From: Flavobacteriales bacterium
GTDB taxonomy: Bacteria; Bacteroidota; Bacteroidia; Flavobacteriales_F; PHOS-HE28
Length of the DNA: 33,430 nucleotides
Assembly (NCBI GenBank): GCA_018057455.1
Contig: JAGPDT010000032.1
Span: 1-33,430, forward strand
Direction: 5' to 3'
Part shown: in pieces, positions 29,165 to 33,430 of the stretch
Layout: each line of letters starts with the position of its first letter
Position numbering within the stretch: the stretch's first letter is position 1
Program-made: the position numbers and the translations under genes
The notes under the pieces: generated by a model
The model's database searches: none
Told to the model about the DNA's origin: nothing
What the model saw: the letters and a program-made list of their open reading frames with translations, nothing else

Positions 29165-30553
29165 TTAGCGGATGGGCACCAGCCGCCCGGTGCGTTGGCC
29201 ATCAACCACAACGAGGTACAGCGCGGAGCTTTGCCCGGTAAAGCGGATGCCCTCACTGCGGCGGGCCGCACTGGTCACACTCCGTTCCAGCACCACGCGC
29301 CCGTGGGCATCGTAGACCTTCACGGTGTGCGGGCCATCGGAAAGGCCCAGCAGGGTGAGTTCCCCGGAAGCGGACCACACCGTTCGCAAGACCTGGGCTG
29401 TTGCAATTTCATCCTCCACCCCGGAGAATGTGCAGAGTTCGCCCGTATAGCGTACTAACCCCTTCATGTTCTGCGAAGTGCCAAGTGTGGCCCCGTAAAG
29501 CGAACCTTGGTAAAAATCGAAGGGCCCAAAGCTGTCAGAGAAGGGTTCGCCCTCGAACAAGCAGTACGCCCAGCCGTCCCAGGTACAGATGCCAGCCGGG
29601 GTGGGTTGGTGGTCCACGAACTTAAAGATGCCCCCGATGTACAAGAGGCCGTCACTCACCTTCAAGTCCCCGATGTCCGGCGAGTACTGGTCCGAGTAGT
29701 TGATGTTCTGCAGGCCCTCACCCGGTGGCCGCAACGAACTCCACTGCTGCCCGTTCCAGCGCATGATGCCCTGGCCGGCGTTGCCCGTGGCGTAGAAGAA
29801 GATGCCACCCACATACAGGTATTCTTGGTACTCCACCATGGTGGCCACACCGTCCTGGCCGCCCATCAGGCAGCCGTTGCACACGGGCACCCAGGCCGTG
29901 CCGTTGTACTGCAGCATGTCCTTGAGGGTCAAATCCTGGGAGATGAAATTGCCGCTCACCACCAGCTTCCCTTGATACCGGATGATATCCATCAGCCAGG
30001 GATCCGCATAGAGCGCCAGATCGGGCCAGCCTTGTACCGGCTCCCAGTGGGCGCCCACGCGCTTGGCCAGGCCCTGGCAGAACTGCCCGTCGGCATATTC
30101 GAACTGCCCCACGGCATAGAGCGTATCATCCACTACGCGCAGGCGTTGCACTAGGCCATGGTCCACCTGGTTGGTGAACGTACCATACGGATGCCAGGCC
30201 CCATTGGCGTAATAGGCGATGTTCGATGCGGTGCTGTTCCGCACATAGTCGAAAACACCGCCCACGAACAAGGTATCATGGTACACCACGGCAGTGCGGA
30301 CATAATGCCCGAACAGGCCCAAGGTGTCCCAGGCCAGGCCGTTGTAGCGCAACATGGGCAGATACGCCGAATCATTGATCGTCATCGGCTGGCCCTGCAC
30401 CGCCACCAGCAGCCAGTCGTGCAGGCTATCAGTGTACACCAGGCTCAAACTGGTCGGGTTGATGTCCGTGCCCTCCCATTGGGAAAAGGCGGGCGTCGCG
30501 GCGGCCAGAACCAAGGCGGACACGGCGGCACGAAGGATATTCTTGGCAGGCAT
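29165..30553 (-). CDS. T9SS-exported propeller-like protein, tandem copy 1
   Basis: 462 residues. Signal peptide MPAKNILRAAVSALVLAAAT to about residue 24. The mature part has at least five similar units, each a turn of the kind 'DTLxVGGxFxxxxx' (VVYHDTLFVGGVFDYVRNS, VVDDTLYAVGQFEYADGQ, YQGKLVVSGNFISQD, YQEYLYVGGIFFYATGN, VSDGLLYIGGIFKFVDH), often followed by W/Y-rich strands, as in beta-propellers. A CNGC pair (VPVCNGCLMGG) and other cysteines may form disulfides. Residues about 390-462 are a T9SS type A sorting domain (HTVKVYDAHGRVVLERSV to LYLVVVDGQRTGRLVPIR). Likely a cell-surface or secreted binding protein; the ligand is unknown. Last copy of the array; no strong terminator follows. Confidence 0.88.
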   Translation of the reverse strand: MPAKNILRAAVSALVLAAATPAFSQWEGTDINPTSLSLVYTDSLHDWLLVAVQGQPMTINDSAYLPMLRYNGLAWDTLGLFGHYVRTAVVYHDTLFVGGVFDYVRNSTASNIAYYANGAWHPYGTFTNQVDHGLVQRLRVVDDTLYAVGQFEYADGQFCQGLAKRVGAHWEPVQGWPDLALYADPWLMDIIRYQGKLVVSGNFISQDLTLKDMLQYNGTAWVPVCNGCLMGGQDGVATMVEYQEYLYVGGIFFYATGNAGQGIMRWNGQQWSSLRPPGEGLQNINYSDQYSPDIGDLKVSDGLLYIGGIFKFVDHQPTPAGICTWDGWAYCLFEGEPFSDSFGPFDFYQGSLYGATLGTSQNMKGLVRYTGELCTFSGVEDEIATAQVLRTVWSASGELTLLGLSDGPHTVKVYDAHGRVVLERSVTSAARRSEGIRFTGQSSALYLVVVDGQRTGRLVPIR

Positions 30554-30711
30554 GGCTCAGCGCATGGGCACCACCCGGACGGTGCGTTCGTTGTCAACCA
30601 CCACTACGTACAGCGCGGAGGGTTGGCCGGCAAAGCGAATGCTTTCGCTGCGGCTGGCCATACTGGACACCCTCCGTTCCAGCACCAAGCGGCCTTGGGC
30701 GTCGTACACCT
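30429..30711. repeat. 283-bp direct repeat, copy A (junction of tandem copies 1 and 2)
   Basis: Identical to 31830-32112 except for one base (G at 30498, A at 31899). It covers the first part of tandem copy 1 and the last part of copy 2, including the 3-bp gap. Spacing between repeats is 1401 bp, the length of one gene unit. Confidence 0.95.
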
Positions 30712-31954
30712 TCAGGGTGTGCGGGCCATTGGTGAGGCCCAGCAGGGTAAGCTCCCCCGTGGTGGACCAAGCCATTTGCAAGGCCCCATCCGGCCTGGCC
30801 CCCTCCTCCACCCCGGAGAACATACAAAGCTCGCCCGTGTAGCGTACCAACCCCCTCAGATCGGCCTGCGATAGCGGAACATTATCCGTGGCCCCGTAAA
30901 AGCTGCCGTGGTAGAAGGCGAAGGGTGCACAGCGATCGGCAAAGGGATCCCCCTCGAACAGGCAGTACGCCCAGCCGTCCCACGTGCAAATGCCCGCGGG
31001 CGTGGGTTGGTGGTCCACGAACCGGAAATATCCGCCGATGTACAGCAAGCCTTCGTGCACTTGGAGCTGATGGATGTCCGGTGAATACTGGTCCGAGTAG
31101 TTGATGTTCTGCAGCCCCTCACCCGGTGGCCGCAACGAGCTCCATTGCTGCCCGTTCCAGCGCATGATGCCCTGGCCCGCATTGCCCGTGGCGTAGAAGA
31201 AGATGCCCCCCACGTACAGGTACCCCTGGTACTCCACCATGGAGCCCACCCCATCCTGGCCGCCCATCAGGCAACCGTTGCACACCGACACCCAAGCATT
31301 CCCGTCATACTGAAGCAGGTCCTTCAGCGTAAGGTCTTGGGAGCTGAAGTTGCCGCTGACAATCAGCTTGCCTTGGTAGCGGATGATCTCCATGAGCCAA
31401 GGATCCGCATTGAGCGCCAGCTCGGACCAGCCGGGCACCGGCTCCCAGTGGCCGCCCACCCGCCGGGCCACGCCTTGGCAAAACTGGCCGTCCGCCGTCT
31501 CAAACATCCCCAGCGCATAGAGCGTGTCGTCGATGACCCGCAGGCGTTGGATGAGTCCTATGGATACACCATTGCTGAATGTGCCGTAGGGATGCCATGC
31601 CCCACCGGCATAGCAGGCGATGGACACTGCGGTGCTGCTCCTCACATGGTCGAATGAGCCACCCACGATCAGTGTATCGTGGTATACCACAGCCGTACGG
31701 ACCAAATTCCCGAACAGGCCCAGCGTATCCCAATCCAGGCCGTTGTAATGGCATAATGGGAAATAGCCCGTGTCCTCCACAACGATTTCCTGACTCTGCA
31801 CGGCCACCAGCAGCCAATCGTGCAGGCTGTCAGTGTACACCAGGCTCAAACTGGTCGGGTTGATGTCCGTGCCCTCCCATTGGGAAAAGGCGGGCGTCAC
31901 GGCGGCCAGAACCAAGGCGGACACGGCGGCACGAAGGATATTCTTGGCAGGCAT
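30557..31954 (-). CDS. T9SS-exported propeller-like protein, tandem copy 2
   Basis: 465 residues, same plan as its neighbours. Its first 50 residues are nearly identical to copy 1 (MPAKNILRAAVSALVLAAVT) and its last 50 to copy 3 (VYDAQGRLVLERRVSSMASR to NERTVRVVPMR), so it is a mosaic fitting duplication or gene conversion. The middle differs more (VEDTGYFPLCHYNGLDWDTL, SFDHVRSSTAVSIACYAG). CNGC, ICTWDGWAYC and ELCMF cysteines are kept. The sorting domain is T9SS type A. The start lies 3 bp after the stop of copy 3, so all copies are probably one transcript. Confidence 0.88.
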   Translation of the reverse strand: MPAKNILRAAVSALVLAAVTPAFSQWEGTDINPTSLSLVYTDSLHDWLLVAVQSQEIVVEDTGYFPLCHYNGLDWDTLGLFGNLVRTAVVYHDTLIVGGSFDHVRSSTAVSIACYAGGAWHPYGTFSNGVSIGLIQRLRVIDDTLYALGMFETADGQFCQGVARRVGGHWEPVPGWSELALNADPWLMEIIRYQGKLIVSGNFSSQDLTLKDLLQYDGNAWVSVCNGCLMGGQDGVGSMVEYQGYLYVGGIFFYATGNAGQGIMRWNGQQWSSLRPPGEGLQNINYSDQYSPDIHQLQVHEGLLYIGGYFRFVDHQPTPAGICTWDGWAYCLFEGDPFADRCAPFAFYHGSFYGATDNVPLSQADLRGLVRYTGELCMFSGVEEGARPDGALQMAWSTTGELTLLGLTNGPHTLKVYDAQGRLVLERRVSSMASRSESIRFAGQPSALYVVVVDNERTVRVVPMR

Positions 31955-32112
31955 GGCTCAGCGCATGGGCACCACCCGGACGGTGCGTTCGTTGTCAACC
32001 ACCACTACGTACAGCGCGGAGGGTTGGCCGGCAAAGCGAATGCTTTCGCTGCGGCTGGCCATACTGGACACCCTCCGTTCCAGCACCAAGCGGCCTTGGG
32101 CGTCGTACACCT
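31830..32112. repeat. 283-bp direct repeat, copy B (junction of tandem copies 2 and 3)
   Basis: Partner of 30429-30711 with one mismatch. It covers the first part of tandem copy 2, the 3-bp gap and the last part of copy 3. Confidence 0.95.
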
Positions 32113-33352
32113 GTACTTGGTGCGGGCCGTCCGCTAAGCCCAACAACGCCAGTTCCCCGGAGGGTGACCAAGACACCTGAAGTGCATCGGCCGCAGCAGC
32201 GACTTCCTCCACTCCCGTGAACGTACAAAGCTCGCCGGTGTAGCGCACCAGCCCCCCAAAGGAGGCTGGCGCGTTATCAATGGCCCCGTAAAAGCTGTCG
32301 TGGTAGAAGGCGAAGGGCGCACAACGTTCGGCGAAGGGTTCTCCTTCCAGCAGGCAATACGCCCAGCCGTCCCAGGTGCAGATGCCCGCAGGCACGGGCT
32401 GGTGATCCACGAAATCGTAGTATCCACCGATGTAAAGCAGGCCGTCGCGCACTTGCAGTTGATGGATGTCCGGTGAGTATTGGTCCGAATAGTTGATGAC
32501 CTGCAAGCCATCGCCCACGGGGCCCAACGAACTCCATTGCTGCCCGTTCCAGCGCATGATGCCCTGGCCCGCATTGCCCGTGGCGTAGAAGAAGATGCCT
32601 CCCACATACAGGTAACCCTGGTACTCCACCATGGAGCCCACCCCGTCCATGCCGCCCATCAGGCAGCCGTTGCACACCGGTACCCAGGCATTCCCGTCGT
32701 ACTGCAGCATGTCCCTCAGCGTGAGGTCCTGGGAGCTGAAATTGCCGCTGACTATCAACTTGCCTTGGTAGCGGATGATCTCACTCAGCCGAGGATCCGC
32801 ATTTAAGGTCAGCTCGGACCAGCCTGGCACCGGCTCCCAGTGGCCGCCCACCCGCCGGGCCAGGCTTTGGCAGTACTGGCCATCCGCCGTCTCGAATATC
32901 CCGAGCGCGTAAAGTGTGTCGTCGATCACCCGAAGACGTTGGATGACCCCTATGGATACACCATTGCTGAATGTGCCGTAGGGATGCCATGCCCCATTGG
33001 CATAACAGGCGATGGAAACTGCGCTGCTGTTCCTCACGTACTCAAAACCACCACCCACGATGAGGGTATCGTGGTAGATGACTGCCGTAGTGACCAGATT
33101 CCCGAACAGGCCCAAGGTGTCCCAATCCAAGCTATTGTAGCGATACAATGGTAGGAATGACGAGTCCTGAAACACGATCGGTTGGCCCTGCAATGCCACC
33201 AGCAGCCAGTCGTGCAGGCTATCGGTGTACATCATTTTCACGTTGTGGTTTCCACCGGGGAGGCCCGCATTCTCCCACTGGGAGAAGGCGGGCAGTGCCA
33301 GGGCCAAGGCCATACCGGCCACGGCCGCGCGAAGGGTGTGCCATGTGTTCAT
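31958..33352 (-). CDS. T9SS-exported propeller-like protein, tandem copy 3
   Basis: 464 residues. Signal peptide MNTWHTLRAAVAGMALALAL differs from copies 1 and 2, as does the start of the mature part (QWENAGLPGGNHNVKMMYTD). The repeat units (VIYHDTLIVGGGFEYVRNSS, YQGYLYVGGIFFYATGNAGQ, VRDGLLYIGGYYDFVDHQP) and VPVCNGCLMGGMDGVGS are conserved. The C-terminal sorting domain is shared almost base for base with copy 2. It starts 3 bp after the stop of the next copy. Confidence 0.88.
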   Translation of the reverse strand: MNTWHTLRAAVAGMALALALPAFSQWENAGLPGGNHNVKMMYTDSLHDWLLVALQGQPIVFQDSSFLPLYRYNSLDWDTLGLFGNLVTTAVIYHDTLIVGGGFEYVRNSSAVSIACYANGAWHPYGTFSNGVSIGVIQRLRVIDDTLYALGIFETADGQYCQSLARRVGGHWEPVPGWSELTLNADPRLSEIIRYQGKLIVSGNFSSQDLTLRDMLQYDGNAWVPVCNGCLMGGMDGVGSMVEYQGYLYVGGIFFYATGNAGQGIMRWNGQQWSSLGPVGDGLQVINYSDQYSPDIHQLQVRDGLLYIGGYYDFVDHQPVPAGICTWDGWAYCLLEGEPFAERCAPFAFYHDSFYGAIDNAPASFGGLVRYTGELCTFTGVEEVAAAADALQVSWSPSGELALLGLADGPHQVQVYDAQGRLVLERRVSSMASRSESIRFAGQPSALYVVVVDNERTVRVVPMR

Positions 33353-33355
33353 GGC

Positions 33356-33430
33356 TCAGCGGATCGGCACCAGGCGGCCGGTGCGTTCGTTGTCCACCAC
33401 CAACAGGTACAAGGCAGCGCTCCGTTCGTT
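33356..33430 (-). CDS. T9SS-exported protein, tandem copy 4, C-terminal end only
   Basis: Only the last 24 codons are in the window; the translation ends YLLVVDNERTGRLVPIR and stop, the same sorting-domain end as copies 1-3. The start of copy 3 follows after 3 bp. The rest of the gene lies beyond the right edge, so the array is longer than the window shows. Confidence 0.85.
   Translation of the reverse strand, partial: NERSAALYLLVVDNERTGRLVPIR

Noticed and set aside
29165-33352. One large gene broken by stop codons
   Set aside because: Each unit has its own signal peptide, sorting domain, stop and start, so these are separate tandem genes, not a damaged large one.
1-33430. CRISPR arrays, insertion sequences, prophage genes, rRNA
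   Set aside because: No regular short repeats with spacers, no transposase or phage-like proteins and no rRNA sequence were seen on either strand.

Overview
The window is a stretch of GC-rich chromosome from a member of the Bacteroidota, most likely a high-GC, Flavobacteriales-like lineage. Four things point there: (i) promoters of the TAnnTTTG type sit just in front of many start codons, with no purine-rich ribosome binding sites; (ii) three tandem secreted proteins end in type IX secretion (T9SS) sorting domains; (iii) ribosomal proteins L31 (type B) and S16 carry C-terminal extensions; (iv) there are pairs common in the phylum, such as acyl-CoA reductase beside ferredoxin and rpsP-rimM-trmN6. 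No phage, transposase, integrase or CRISPR array was seen.

Layout. 1-2183 (minus): two overlapping polysaccharide flippase genes, the upstream one fused to half of a glycosyltransferase. 2309-4169 (plus): NfeD-SPFH membrane pair, then a small conserved protein. 4176-5254 (minus): MarR regulator and YceI protein. 5345-6001 (plus): methyltransferase-like lipoprotein. 6133-8367 (minus): an OmpA/TSP3 envelope protein and a paralogue of its N-terminal domain. 8592-8927: tRNA-Gly(CCC) and tRNA-Pro(CGG), each with a terminator. 9182-10409: small proteins, including a 41-residue membrane protein, a zinc-ribbon protein and L31. 10564-14539: beta-helix lipoprotein, acyl-CoA reductase, ferredoxin, a retropepsin-like 'Zn-protease' family protein and a GreA-like protein. 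14556-16534: DUF2461 protein, Ogt DNA repair protein and a PIN toxin-antitoxin pair. 16541-20538: hotdog thioesterase, thiolase, a large exported protein and a DUF1801 protein.

The most interesting region is 20740-24867 (plus). Four genes joined by ATGA overlaps encode a C39-like cysteine peptidase, an ATP-grasp ligase with a RimK-like N-terminal extension, a GCS2-type carboxylate-amine ligase and an N-formylglutamate amidohydrolase. Together they look like a pathway that builds and trims amide-linked (glutamyl/peptide) products; the product is unknown.

24936-29023 holds saccharopine dehydrogenase, MgtC, and rpsP-rimM-trmN6. 29165-33430 (minus) is a tandem array of at least four paralogous T9SS-exported propeller-like proteins separated by 3 bp, with a 283-bp almost identical repeat across successive gene junctions. 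All functions are inferred from sequence by eye; no database search was run.
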